Below, in pieces: positions 50,549-62,578 of a stretch of DNA of 64,000 bases. A program made the translations under genes and the position numbers. The notes under the pieces are model-generated. The model ran no database searches, was not told the origin of the DNA, and saw nothing but the letters and a program-made list of their open reading frames with translations. The DNA is from Mallotus nudiflorus (lineage: Eukaryota; Streptophyta; Magnoliopsida; Malpighiales; Euphorbiaceae), in the NCBI GenBank assembly GCA_947683625.1, contig CANTUR010002338.1, positions 1 to 64,000 on the forward strand, in the 5' to 3' direction. Position 1 is the first letter of the stretch, and every line of letters starts with the position of its first letter.

Positions 50549-50727
50549 ATGTGCTTAAACATGGGTTTGTGGGCCCAAAGACAAATCGCTATAGATGGGC
50601 ATTATGGCCCGCACTATAGCCCTCTGAGTCAGCTTCGATTTGATATATTATGGGCCCCGTGGGTCGAGCCATGCCGCCAAGAACGTCCATTTGAAGCCCA
50701 GGTGCCCAAGCCCACTCGATCAAATCC
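50549..50727 (+). repeat. HOR monomer m4 (179 bp)
   Basis: Starts ATGTGCTTAAAC, has GATGGGCATTATGG and the GTCGAGCC cassette, and ends CCCACTCGATC. This copy reads GTTTGTGGGCCC near 50572, where its sisters have a T-run. Confidence 0.9.
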
Positions 50728-50904
50728 ATGGGCCTAAACATGGGTTTTTGGGCCCAAAGACAAATCGCTATAGATGGGCTTTATGGCCCGCACTATAGCC
50801 CTCTGAGTCAGCTTTGATTTGATATATTGTGGGCCCCGTGGGTCAACCGACGCCGCCATGAACGTCCATTTGAAGCCCAAGTGCGCAAGCCCACAATCAA
50901 ATCC
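50728..50904 (+). repeat. HOR monomer m5 (177 bp)
   Basis: A near-consensus head, then TTGTGGGCCCC, GTCAACCGACGCCGCC, GTGCGCAAG and the contracted end CCCACAATCAAATCC, two bases shorter than CCCACTCTATC. It is always followed by a long monomer. Confidence 0.9.
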
Positions 50905-51105
50905 ATGGGCCTAAACTTAGGTTTTTGGGCCCGAAAACATGGGGTTTTGGGCCCGAATTTCAACCGCTACAGACGTAGTCTGTAGCGCCCATTATAGCCC
51001 TCTGAGTCAGCGTCGATTTGATATATTATGGGCCCCGTGGGTCAACCGATGCCGCCACGAACGTCCATTTGAAGCCCAAGTGCGCAAGCCCACTCTATCA
51101 AATCC
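50905..51105 (+). repeat. HOR monomer m6, long type (201 bp)
   Basis: The head reads CTAAACTTAGG. GGGCCCGAAAACATGGG adds the 22-bp unit, then GAATTTCAACCGCTACAG, GTAGTCTGTAGCGCCC and CAGCGTCG. This copy has GGGGTTTTGGG where its sisters have GGGTTTTTGGG. Confidence 0.9.
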
Positions 51106-51284
51106 ATGGGCCTAAACATGGGGTTTTGGGCCCAAAGACAAAACGCTATAGATGGGCTTAGGGGCCCGCTCTATAGCCCTCTGAGATAGCTTCGATTTGA
51201 TATATTGTGGGCCCCGTGGGTCGACCCATGCCGCCACGAACGTCCATTTGAAGCCCAAGTGCCCAAACCCACTCTATCAAATCC
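51106..51284 (+). repeat. HOR monomer m7 (179 bp)
   Basis: Marked by ACATGGGGTTTTGGG, ACAAAACGCTATAG, GGGCTTAGGGGCCCGCTC, CTGAGATAGC and GTGCCCAAACCC. Confidence 0.9.
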
Positions 51285-51463
51285 ATGAGCCTAAACATGG
51301 GTTTTTGGGCCCAAAGACAAATCGCTATAGATGGGCTTTAAGGCCCGCTCTATAGCCCTCTGAGTCAGCTTCGATTTGATATATTATGGGTCCCGTGGGT
51401 CGAGCCATGCCGCCAAGAACGTCCATTTGAAGCCCAGGTGCCCAAGCCCACTGGATCAAATCC
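51285..51463 (+). repeat. HOR monomer m8 (179 bp)
   Basis: Starts ATGAGCCTAAAC, has CTTTAAGGCCCGCTCTATAG and GTCCCGTGGGTCGAGCC, and ends CCCACTGGATC. Confidence 0.9.
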
Positions 51464-51640
51464 ATGGGCCTAAACATGGGTTTTTGGGCCCAAAGACAAA
51501 TCGCTATAGATGGGCTTTATGGCCCGCACTATAGCCCTCTGAGTCAGCTTCGATTTGATATATTGTGGGCCCCGTGGGTCAACCGACGTCGCCACGAACG
51601 TCCATTTGAAGCCCAAGTGCGCAAGCCCACATTCAAATCC
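51464..51640 (+). repeat. HOR monomer m9 (177 bp)
   Basis: Near-consensus head, then TTGTGGGCCCC, CAACCGACGTCGCC and the contracted end CCCACATTCAAATCC. It forms the second 378-bp pair with m10. Confidence 0.9.
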
Positions 51641-51841
51641 ATGGGCCTAAACTTAGGTTTTTGGGCCCGAAAACATGGGTTTTTGGGCCCGAAGTTCAAC
51701 CGCTACAGACGTAGTTTGTAGCGCCCATTATAGCCCTCTGAGTCAGCTTCGATTTGATATATTATGGGCCCCGTGGGTCAACCGATGCCGCCACGAACGT
51801 CCATTTGAAGCCCAAGTGCGCAAGCCCACTCTATCAAATCC
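51641..51841 (+). repeat. HOR monomer m10, long type (201 bp)
   Basis: CTAAACTTAGG head, one extra 22-bp unit, GAAGTTCAACCGCTACAG, GTAGTTTGTAGCGCCC and CAACCGATGCCGCC. It differs from m6 mainly in GAAGTTC against GAATTTC and TAGTTTG against TAGTCTG. Confidence 0.9.
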
Positions 51842-52020
51842 ATGGGCCTAAACATGGGTTTTTGGGCCCAAAGACAAAACGCTATAGATGGGCTTTGGGG
51901 CCCGCTCTATAGCCCTCTGAGATAGCTTCGATTTGATATATTGTGGGCCCCGTGGGTCGACCCATGCCGCCACGAATGTCCATTTGAAGCCCAAGTGCCC
52001 AAACCCACTCTATCAAATCC
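51842..52020 (+). repeat. HOR monomer m11 (179 bp)
   Basis: Marked by ACAAAACGCTATAG, GGGCTTTGGGGCCCGCTC, CTGAGATAGC, CACGAATGTCC and GTGCCCAAACCC. It closes each D unit. Confidence 0.9.
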
Positions 52021-53830
52021 ATGGGCCTAAACATGGGTTTTTGGGCCCAAAGACAAATCGCTATAGATGGGCTTTATGGCCCGCACTATATCCCTCTGAG
52101 TCAGTTTCGATTTGATATATTATGGGCCCCGTGAGTCGACCCATGCCGCCAAGAACGTCCATCTGAAGCCCAGGTGCCCAAGCCCACTCTATCAAATCCA
52201 TGGGCCTAAACATGGGTTTTTGGGCCCAAAGACAAATTCCTATAGATGGGCTTTAAAGCCCGCACTATAGCCCTCTGAGTCAGCTTCGATTTGATATATT
52301 ATGGGTCCCGTGGGTCGAGCCATGCCGCCAAGAACGTCCATTTGAAGCCCAGGTGCCTAAGCCCACTCTATCAAATCCATGGGCCTAAACATGGGTTTTT
52401 GGGCCCAAAGACAAATCGCTATAGATGGGCTTTATGGCCCGCACTATAGCCCTCTGAGTCAGCTTCGATTTGATATATTATAGGCCCCGTGGGTCGACCC
52501 ATGCCGCCACGAACGTCCATTTGAATCCCAAGTGCCCAAGCCCACGCTATCAAATCCATGTGCTTAAACATGGGTTTTTGGGCCCAAAGACAAATCGCTA
52601 TAGATGGGCATTATGGCCCGCACTATAGCCCTCTGAGTCAGCTTCGATTTGATATATTATGGGCCCCGTGGGTCGAGCCATGCCGCCAAGAACGTCCATT
52701 TGAAGCCCAGGTGCCCAAGCCCACTCGATCAAATCCATGGGCCTAAACATGGGTTTTTGGGCCCAAAGACAAATCGCTATAGATGGGCTTTATGGCCCGC
52801 ACTATAGCCCTCTGAGTCAGCTTCGATTTGATATATTGTGGGCCCCGTGGGTCAACCGACGCCGCCATGAACGTCCATTTGAAGCCCAAGTGCGCAAGCC
52901 CACAATCAAATCCATGGGCCTAAACTTAGGTTTTTGGGCCCGAAAACATGGGTTTTTGGGCCCGAATTTCAACCGCTACAGACGTAGTCTGTAGCGCCCA
53001 TTATAGCCCTCTGAGTCAGCGTCGATTTGATATATTATGGGCCCCGTGGGTCAACCGATGCCGCCACGAACGTCCATTTGAAGCCCAAGTGCGCAAGCCC
53101 ACTCTATCAAATCCATGGGCCTAAACATGGGGTTTTGGGCCCAAAGACAAAACGCTATAGATGGGCTTAGGGGCCCGCTCTATAGCCCTCTGAGATAGCT
53201 TCGATTTGATATATTGTGGGCCTCGTGGGTCGACCCATGCCGCCACGAACGTCCATTTGAAGCCCAAGTGCCCAAACCCACTCTATCAAATCCATGAGCC
53301 TAAACATGGGTTTTTGGGCCCAAAGACAAATCGCTATAGATGGGCTTTAGGGCCCGCTCTATAGCCCTCTGAGTCAGCTTCGATTTGATATATTATGGGT
53401 CCCGTGGGTCGAGCCATGCCGCCAAGAACGTCCATTTGAAGCCCAGGTGCCCAAGCCCACTGGATCAAATCCATGGGCCTAAACATGGGTTTTTGGGCCC
53501 AAAGACAAATCGCTATAGATGGGCTTTATGGCCCGCACTATAGCCCTCTGAGTCAGCTTCGATTTGATATATTATGGGCCCCGTGGGTCAACAGATGCCG
53601 CCACGAACGTCCATTTGAAGCCCAAGTGCGCAAGCCCACTCTTTCAAATCCATGGGCCTAAACATGGGTTTTTGGGCCCAAAGACAAAACGCTATAGATG
53701 GGCTTTGGGGCCCGCTCTATAGCCCTCTGAGATAGCTTCGATTTGATATATTGTGGGCCCCGTGGGTCGACCCATGCCGCCACGAATGTCCATTTGAAGC
53801 CCAAGTGCCCAAACCCACTCTATCAAATCC
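52021..53830. repeat. Block D HOR copy H3, 10 monomers (1,810 bp)
   Basis: It matches H2 through m8. The ninth monomer is then a fusion of m9 and m10 (listed separately), so the unit is 199 bp shorter than 2,009. m11 follows at 53652 and the next unit begins at 53831. Confidence 0.92.
53473..53651 (+). repeat. Chimeric monomer m9/m10 (179 bp)
   Basis: The front half is m9-like (regular ACATGGG head, CGCTATAGATGGGC). The back half is m10-like (TTATGGGCCCC, CAACAGATGCCGCC, GTGCGCAAG, CACTCTTTC). A crossover within GATATATT..GGGCCCC explains both the fusion and the 199-bp loss. The CTCTTTC ending is shared with the monomer ending at 58582. Confidence 0.85.
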
Positions 53831-55103
53831 ATGGGCCTAAACATGGGTTTTTGGGCCCAAAGACAAATCGCTATAGATGGGCTTTATGGCCCGCACTATA
53901 TCCCTCTGAGTCAGTTTCGATTTGATATATTTTGGGCCCCGTGGGTCGACCCATGCCGCCAAGAACGTCCATCTGAAGCCCAGGTGCCCAAGCCCACTCT
54001 ATCAAATCCATTAGCCTAAACATGGGTTTTTGGGCCCAAAGACAAATTACTATAGATGGGCTTTATGGCCCGCACTATAGCCCTCTGAGTCAGCTTCGAT
54101 TTGATATATTATGGGTCTCGTGGGTCGAGCCATGCCGCCAAGAACGTCCATTTGAAGCCCAGGTGCCCAAGCCCACTCTATCAAATCCATGGGCCTAAAC
54201 ATGGGTTTTTGGGCCCAAAGACAAATCGCTATAGATGGGCTTTATGGCCCGCACTATAGCCCTCTGAGTCAGCTTCGATTTGATATATTATGGGCCCCGT
54301 GGGTCGACCCATGCCGCCACGAACGTCCATTTGAATCCCAAGTGCCCAAGCCCACTCTATCAAATCCACGGGCTTAAACATGGGTTTTTGGGCGCAAAGA
54401 CAAATCGCTATAGATGGGCTTTATGGCCCGCACTATAGCCCTCTGAGTCAGCTTCGATTTGATATATTATGGGCCCCGTGGGTCGAGCCATACCACCAAG
54501 AACGTCCCTTTCAAGCCCAGGTGCCCAAGCCCACTCGATCAAATCCATGGGCCTAAACATGGGTTTTTGGGCCCAAAGACAAATCGCTATAGATGGGCTT
54601 TATGGCCTGCACTATAGCCCTCTGAGTCAGCTTCGATTTGATATATTGTGGGCCCCGTGGGTCAACCGACGCCGCCAAGAACGTCCATTTGAAGCCCAAG
54701 TGCGCAAGCCCACAATCAAATCCATGGGCCTAAACTTAGGTTTTTGGGCCCGAAAACATGGGTTTTTGGGCCCGAAGTTCAACCGCTACAGACGCAGTTT
54801 GTAGCGCCCATTATAGCCCTCTGAGTCAGCTTCAATTTGATATATTATGGGCCCCGTGGGTCAACCGATGCCGCCACGAACGTCCATTTGAAGCCCAAGT
54901 GCGCAAGCCCACTCTATCAAATCCATGGGCCTAAACATGGGTTTTGGGGCCCAAAGACAAAACGCTATAGATGGGCTTTGGGGCCCGCTCTATAGCCCTC
55001 TGAGATAGCTTCGATTTGATATATTGTGGGCCCCGTGGGTCGACCCATGCCGCCACGAATGTCCATTTGAAGCCCAAGTGCCCAAACCCACTCTATCAAA
55101 TCC
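53831..55103. repeat. Block D HOR copy, 7 monomers (1,273 bp)
   Basis: Monomers start at 53831, 54010, 54189, 54368, 54547, 54724 and 54925. m1-m5 are followed by one long monomer and then m11, so m7-m9 and one long monomer are missing. Private variants (CCATTAGCC at 54010, CCACGGGCTTAAAC near 54367, GGGCGCAAAG near 54391, GTCCCTTTC near 54504) recur 4,931 bp later. Confidence 0.88.
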
Positions 55104-57108
55104 ATGGGCCTAAACATGGGTTTTTGGGCCCAAAGACAAATCGCTATAGATGGGCTTTATGGCCCGCACTATATCCCTCTGAGTCAGTTTCGATTTGATA
55201 TATTATGGGCCCCGTGGGTCGACCCATGCCGCCAAGAACGTCCATCTGAAGCCCAGGAGCCCAAGCCCACTCTATCAAATCCATGGGCCTAAACATGGGT
55301 TTTTGGGCCCAAAGACAAATTGCTATAGATGGGCTTTATGGCCCGCACTATAGCCCTCTGAGTCAGCTTCGATTTGATATATTATGGGTCCCGTGGGTCG
55401 AGCCATGCCGCCAAGAACGTCCATTTGAAGCCCAGGTGCCCAAGCCCACTCTATCAAATCCATGGGCCTAAACATGGGTTTTTGGGCCCAAAGACAAATC
55501 GCTATAGATGGGCTTTATGGCCCGCACTATAGCCCTCTGAGTCAGCTTCGATTTGATATATTATGGGCCCCGTGGGTCGACCCATGCCGCCACGAACGTC
55601 CATTTGAATCCCAAGTGCCCAAGCCCACGCTATCAAATCCATGGGCTTAAACATGGGTTTTTGGGCCCAAAGACAAATCGTTATAGATGGTATGGCCCGC
55701 ACTATAGCCCTCTGAGTCAGCTTCGATTTGATATATTATGGGCCCCGTGGGTCGAGCCATGCCGCCAAGAACGTCCATTTGAAGCCCAGGTGCCCAAGCC
55801 CACTCGATCAAATCCATGGGCCTAAACATGGGTTTTTGGGCCCAAAGACAAATCGCTATAGATGGGCTTTATGGCCCGCACTATAGCCCTTTGAGTCAGC
55901 TTCGATTTGATATATTGTGGGCCCCGTGGGTCAACCGACGCCGCCAAGAACGTCCATTTGAAGCCCAAGTGCGCAAGCCCACAATCAAATCCATGGGCCT
56001 AAACTTAGGTTTTTGGGCCCGAAAACATGGGTTTTTGGGCCCGAAGTTCAACCGCTACAGATGTAGTCTGTAGCGCCCATTATAGCCCTCTGAGTCAGCT
56101 TCGATTTGATATATTATGGGCCCCATGGGTCAAGCGATGCCGCCACGAACGTCCATTTGAAGCCCAAGTGCGCAAGCCCACTCTATCAAATCCATGGGCC
56201 TAAACATGGGGTTTTGGGCCCAAAGACAAAACGCTATAGATGGGCTTAGGGGCCCGCTCTATAGCCCTCTGAGATAGCTTCGATTTGATATATTGTGGGC
56301 CCCGTGGGTCGACCCATGCCGCCACGAACGTCCATTTGAAGCCCAAGTGCCCAAACCCACTCTATCAAATCCATGGGCCTAAACATGGGTTTTTGGGCCC
56401 AAAGACAAATCGCTATAGATGGGCTTTAGGGCCCGCTCTATAGCCCTCTGAGTCAGCTTCGATTTGATATATTATGGGTCCCGTGGGTCGAGCCATGCCG
56501 CCAAGAACGTCCATTTGAAGCCCAGGTGCCCCAGCCCACTCGATCAAATCCATGGGCCTAAACATGGGTTTTTGGGCCCAAAGACAAATCGCTATAGATG
56601 GGCTTTATGGCCCGCACTATAGCCCTCTGAGTCAGCTTCGATTTGATATATTGCAGGCCCCGTGGGTCAACCAACGCCGCCACGAACGTCCATTTGAAGC
56701 CCAAGTGCGCAAGCCCACAATCAAATCCATGGGCCTAAACTTAGGTTTTTGGGCCCGAAAACATGGGTTTTTGGGCCCGAAGTTCAACCGATACAGACGC
56801 AGTTTGTAGCGCCCGTTATAGCCCTCTGAGTCAGCTTCGATTTGATATATTATGGGCCCCGTGGGTCAACCGATGCCGCCACGAACGTCCATTTGAAGCC
56901 CAAGTGCGCAAGCCCACTCTATCAAATCCATGGGCCTAAACATGGGTTTTTGGGCCCAAAGAAAAAACGCTATAGATGGGCTTTGGGGCCCGCTCTATAG
57001 CCCTCTGAGATAGCTTCGATTTGATATATTGTGGGCCCCGTGGGTCGACCCATGCCACCACGAATGTCCATTTGAAGCCCAAGTGCCCAAACCCACTCTA
57101 TCAAATCC
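55104..57108. repeat. Block D HOR copy, 11 monomers (2,005 bp)
   Basis: All eleven types occur in order. m4 (55641-55815) has lost four bases (GATGGTATGGCCC near 55686). m9 at 56552 reads TTGCAGGCCCC and CAACCAACGCC, and m11 at 56930 reads AAAGAAAAAACGC. The following unit starts with an m3-like monomer rather than m1. Confidence 0.88.
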
Positions 57109-58761
57109 ATGGGCCTAAACATGGGTTTTTGGGCCCAAAGACAAATCGCTATAGATGGGCTTTATGGCCCGCACTATAGCCCTCTGAGTCAGCTTCGATT
57201 TGATATATTATGGGCCCCGTGGGTCGACCCATGCCGCCACGAACGTCCATTTGAATCCCAAGTGCCCAAGCCCACGCTATCAAATCCATGGGCTTAAACA
57301 TGGGTTTTTGGGCCCAAAGACAAATCGCTATAGATGGGCATTATCGCCCGCACTATAGCCCTCTGAGTCAGCTTCGATTTGATATATTATGGGCCCCGTG
57401 GGTCGAGCCATGCCGCCAAGAACGTCCATTTGACGCCCAGGTGCCCAAGCCCACTCGATCAAATCCATGGGCCTAAACATGGGTTTTTGGGCCCAAAGAC
57501 AAATCGCTATAGATGGGCTTTATGGCCCGCACTATAGCCCTCTGAGTCAGCTTCAATTTGATATATTGTGGGCCCCGTGGGTCAACCGACGCCGCCATGA
57601 ACATCCATTAGAAGCCCAAGTGCGCAAGCCCACAATCAAATCCATGGGCCTAAACTTAGGTTTTTGGGCCCGAAAACATGGGTTTTTGGGCCCAAAGTTC
57701 AACCGCTACAGACGTAGTCTGTAGCGCCCATTATAGCCCTCTGAGTCAGCGTCGATTTGATATATTATGGGCCCCGTGGGTCAACCGATGCCGCCACGAA
57801 CGTCCATTTGAAGCCCAAGTGCGCAAGCCCACTCTATCAAATCCATGGGCCTAAACATGGGGTTTTGGGCCCAAGGACAAAATGCTATAGATGGGCTTAG
57901 GGGCCCGCTCTATAGCCCTCTGAGATAGCTTCGATTTGATATATTGTGGGCCCCGTGGGTCGACCCATGCCGCCACGAACGTCCATTTGAAGCCCAAGTG
58001 CCCAAACCCACTCTATCAAATCCATGGGCCTAAACATGGGTTTTTGGGCCCAAATACAAATCGCTATAGATGGGCTTTAGGGCCCGATCTATAGCCCTCT
58101 GAGTCAGCTTCGATTTGATATATTATGGGTCCCGTGGGTCGAGCCATGCCGCCAAGAACGTCCATCTGAAGCCCAGGTGCCCAAGCCCACTCGATCAAAT
58201 CCATGGGCCTAAACATGGGTTTTTGGGCCCAAAGACAAATCGCTATAGATGGGCTTTATGGCCCGTACTATAGCCCTCTGAGTCAGCTTCGATTTGATAT
58301 ATTATGGGCCCCGTGGGTCGAGCCATGCCGCCAAGAACGTCCATTTGAAGCCCAGGTACCCAAGCCCACTCGATCAAATCCATGGGCCTAAACATGGGTT
58401 TTTGGGCCCGAAAACATGGGTTTTTGGGCCCGAAGTTCAACCGCTACAGACGCAGTTTGTAGCGCCCATTATAGCCCTCTGAGTCAGCTTCGATTTGATA
58501 TATTATGGGCCCCGTGGGTCAACCGATGCCGCCACGAACGTCCATTTGAAGCCCAAGTGCGCAAGCCCACTCTTTCAAATCCATGGGCCTAAACATGGGT
58601 TTTTGGGCCCAAAGACAAAACGCTATAGATGGGCTTTGGGGCCCGCTCTATAGCCCTCTGAGATAGCTTCGATTTGATATATTGTGGGCCCCGTGGGTCG
58701 ACCCATGCCGCCACGAATGTCCATTTGAAGCCCAAGTGCCCAAACCCACTCTATCAAATCC
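57109..58761. repeat. Block D HOR copy, 9 monomers (1,653 bp)
   Basis: Starts at 57109, 57288, 57467, 57644, 57845, 58024, 58203, 58382 and 58583. m1 and m2 are absent. The m9 position (58203) carries an m4/m8-type tail (GTCGAGCC, CTCGATC). The long monomer at 58382 has a regular ACATGGG head instead of ACTTAGG. At least two recombination joints therefore lie in this unit. Confidence 0.85.
58382..58582 (+). repeat. Hybrid long monomer: regular head with long-type body (201 bp)
   Basis: It reads CTAAACATGGGTTTTTGGG and then GGGCCCGAAAACATGGG and GAAGTTCAACC. All other long monomers of this length that I checked begin CTAAACTTAGG. The exchange point lies in the shared GGTTTTTGGGCCC, the same sequence that forms the 22-bp repeat. 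Confidence 0.82.
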
Positions 58762-61485
58762 ATGGGCCTAAACATGGGTTTTTGGGCCCAAAGACAAATC
58801 GCTATAGATGGGCTTTATGGCCCGCACTATATCCCTCTGAGTCAGTTTCGATTTGATATATTATGGGCCCCGTGGGTCGACCCATGCCGCCAAGAACGTC
58901 CATCTGAAGCCCAGGTGCCCAAGCCCACTCTATCAAATCCATTAGCCTAAACATGGGTTTTTGGGCCCAAAGACAAATTACTATAGATGGGCTTTATGGC
59001 CCGCACTATAGCCCTCTGAGTCAGCTTCGATTTGATATATTATGGGTCTCGTGGGTCGAGCCATGCCGCCAAGAACGTCCATTTGAAGCCCAGGTGCCCA
59101 AGCCCACTCTATCAAATCCATGGGCCTAAACATGGGTTTTTGGGCCCAAAGACAAATCGCTATAGATGGGCTTTATGGCCCGCACTATAGCCCTCTGAGT
59201 CAGCTTCGATTTGATATATTATGGGCCCCGTGGGTCGACCCATGCCGCCACGAACGTCCATTTGAATCCCAAGTGCCCAAGCCCACTCTATCAAATCCAC
59301 GGGCTTAAACATGGGTTTTTGGGCGCAAAGACAAATCGCTATAGATGGGCTTTATGGCCCGCACTATAGCCCTCTGAGTCAGCTTCGATTTGATATATTA
59401 TGGGCCCCGTGGGTCGAGCCATACCGCCAAGAACGTCCCTTTGAAGCCCAGGTGCCCAAGCCCACTCGATCAAATCCATGGGCCTAAACATGGGTTTTTG
59501 GGCCCAAAGACAAATCGCTATAGATGGGCTTTATGGCCTGCACTATAGCCCTCTGAGTCAGCTTCGATTTGATATATTGTGGGCCCCGTGGGTCAACCGA
59601 CGCCGCCATGAACGTCCATTTGAAGCCCAAGTGCGCAAGCCCACAATCAAATCCATGGGCCTAAACTTAGGTTTTTGGGCCCGAAGTTCAACAGCTACAG
59701 ACGTAGTCTGTAGCGCCCATTATAGCCCTCTGAGTCAGCTTCGATTTGATATATTATGGGCCCCGTGGGTCAACCGATGCCGCCACGAACGTCTATTTGA
59801 AGCCCAAGTGCGCAAGCCCACTCTATCAAATCCATGGGCCTAAACATGGGGTTTTGGGCCCAAAGACAAAACGCTATAGATGGGCTTAGGGGCCCACTCT
59901 ATAGCCCTTTGAGATAGCTTCGATTTGATATATTGTGGGCCCCGTGGGTCGACCCATGCCGCCACGAACGTCCATTTGAAGCCCAAGTGCCCAAACCCAC
60001 TCTATCAAATCCATGGGCCTAAACATGGGTTTTTGGGCCCAAAGACAAATCGCTATAGATGGGCTTTAGGGCCCGCTCTATATCCCTCTGAGTCAGCTTC
60101 GATTTGATATATTATGGGTCCCGTGGGTCGAGCCATGCCGCCAAGAACGTCCATTTGAAGCCCAGGTGCCCAAGCCCACTCGATCAAATCCATGGGCCTA
60201 AACATGGGTTTTTTGGGCCCAAAGACAAATCGCTATAGATGGGCTTTATGGCCCGCACTATAGCCTCTGAGTCAGCTTCGATTTGATATGTTGCGGGCCC
60301 CGTGGGTCAACCAACGCCGCCACGAACGTCCATTTGAAGCCCAAGTGCGCAAGCCCACAATCAAATCCATGGGCCTAAACTTAGGTTTTTGGGCCCGAAA
60401 ACATGGGTTTTTGCGCCAGAAGTTCAACCGCTACAGACATAGTTTGTAGTGCCCATTATAGCCCTCTGAGTCAGCTTCGATTTGATATATTATGGGCCCC
60501 GTGGGTCAACCGATGCCGCCACGAACGTCCATTTGAAGCCCAAGTGCGCAAGCCCACTCTATCAAATCCATGGGCCTAAACATGGGTTTTTGGGCCCAAA
60601 GACAAAACGCTATAGATGGGCTTTAGGGCCCGCTCTATAGCCCTCTGAGTCAGCTTCGATTTGATATATTGTGGGCCCCGTGGGTCGACCCATGCCGCCA
60701 CGAACGTCCATTTGAAGCCCAAGTGGCCGAGCCCACTCTATCAAATCCATGGGCCTAAACATGGGTTTTTGGGCCCAAAGATAAATCGCTATAGATGGGC
60801 TTTATGGCCCGCACTATAGCCCTCTGAGTCAGCTTCGATTTGATATATTATGGGTCCCGTGGGTCGAGCCATGCCGCCAAGAACGTCCATTTGAAGCCCA
60901 GGTGCCCAAGCCCACTCGATCAAATCCATGGGCCTAAACATGGGTTTTTGGGCCCAAAGACAAATCGCTATAGATGGGCTTTATGGCCCACACTATAGCC
61001 CTCTGAGTCAGCTTCGATTTGATATATTGTGAGCCCCGTGGGTCAACCGACGCCGCCACGAACGTCCATTTGAAGCCCAAGTACGCAAGCCCACAATCAA
61101 ATCCATGGGCCTAAACTTAGGTTTTTGGGCCCGAAAACATGGGTTTTTGCACCAGAAGTTCAACCGCTACAGACATAGTTTGTAGCGCCCATTATAGCCC
61201 TCTGAGTCAGCTTTGATTTGATATATTATGGGCCCCGTGGGTCAACCGATGCCGCCACGAACGTCCATTTGAAGCCCAAGTGCGCAAGCCCACTCTATCT
61301 AATCCATGGGCCTAAACATGGGTTTTTGGGCCCAAAGACAAAACGCTATAGATGGGCTTTAGGGTCCGCTCTATAGCCCTCTGAGTCAGCTTCGATTTGA
61401 TATATTGTGGGCCCCGTGGGTCGACCCATGCCGCCACGAACGTCCATTTGAAGCCCAAGTGCCCAAGCCCACTCTATCAAATCCA
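58762..61485. repeat. Block D irregular stretch, 15 monomers (2,724 bp)
   Basis: Starts at 58762, 58941, 59120, 59299, 59478, 59655, 59834, 60013, 60192, 60370, 60571, 60750, 60929, 61106 and 61307. The first five monomers share the private variants of 53831-54723 at an offset of 4,931 bp. From 60571 a four-monomer series of the type GGGCTTTAGGGCC / GTCGAGCC / 177 / 201 follows without the m1 marker. Confidence 0.83.
59655..59833 (+). repeat. Long-type body without the 22-bp unit (179 bp), block D
   Basis: ACTTAGG head, then GGGCCCGAAGTTCAACAGC. Its paralogue at 54724 is 201 bp with the 22-bp unit, so loss by slippage in this copy is the simplest reading. Confidence 0.87.
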
Positions 61486-62578
61486 TGGGCCTAAACATGG
61501 GTTTTTGGGCCCAAAGATAAATCGCTATAGATGGGCTTTATGGCCCGCACTATAGCCCTCTGAGTCAGCTTCGATTTGATATATTATGGGCCCCGTGGGT
61601 CGACCCATGCCGCCAAGAACGTCCATCTGAAGACCAGGTGCCTAAGCCCACTCTATCAAATCCATGGGCCTAAACATGGGTTTTTGGGCCCAAAGACAAA
61701 TCGCTATAGATGGGCTTTATGGCCCGGACTATAGCCCCCTGAGTCAGCTTCGATTTGATATATTATGGGCCCCGTGGGTCGACCCATGCCGCCACGAACG
61801 TTCATTTGAAGCCCAAGTGTGCAAGCCCACTCTATCAAATCCATGGGCCTAAACATGGGTTTTTGGGCCCAAAGATAAAACGCTATAGATGGGCTCTGGG
61901 GCCCGCTCTATAACCCTCTGAGATAGCTTCGATTTGATATATTGTGGGCCCCGTGGGTCGACCCATGCCGCCGCGAACGTCCATTTGAAGCCCAAGTGCC
62001 CAAGCCTACCCTATCAAATCCATGGGCCTAAACATGGGTTTTTGGGCCCAAAGACAAATCGCTATAGATGGGCTTTATGGCCCGCACTATAGCCCTCTGA
62101 GTCAGCTTCGATTTGATATATTGTGGGCCCCGTGGGTCAACCGACGCCGCCACAAACGTCCATTTGAAGCCCAAGTGCGCAAGCCCACAATCAAATCCAT
62201 GGGCCTAAACTTAGGTTTTTGGGCCCGAAAACATGGGTTTTTGGGCCCGAAGTTCAATCGCTACAGACGCAGTTTGTAGCGCCCATTATAGCCCTCTGAG
62301 TCAGCTTCGATTTGATATATTATGGGCCCCGTGGGTCAACCGATGCCGCCACGAACGTCCATTTGAAGCCCAAGTGCGCAAGCCCACTCTATCAAATCCA
62401 TGGGCCTAAACATGGGTTTTTGGGCTCAAAGACAAAACGCTATAGATGGGCTTTGGGGCCCGCTCTATAGCCCTCTGAGATAGCTTCGATCTGATATATT
62501 GTGGGCCCCGTGGGTCGACCCATGCCGCCACGAACGTCCATTTGAAGCCCAAGTGCCCAAACCCACTCTATCAAATCC
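61486..62578. repeat. Block D copy, 6 monomers (1,093 bp)
   Basis: Starts at 61486, 61664, 61843, 62022, 62199 and 62400. It introduces two new monomer types: one with GGCCCGGACTATAGCCCCCTG and AACGTTCATTTG, and one with AAAGATAAAACGC and GGGCTCTGGGGCC. Both then recur in the 3-monomer repeats that follow. Confidence 0.83.

Larger units (their letters stand above)
50012..52020. repeat. Block D HOR copy H2, 11 monomers (2,009 bp), reference unit
   Basis: This is the cleanest full unit: seven monomers of 179 bp plus two 177/201 pairs, which sums exactly to 2,009. The eleven monomers are listed separately. Neighbouring unit H3 differs over their shared part by only about five substitutions that I noticed, so this pair was duplicated or homogenised recently. 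Confidence 0.95.
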
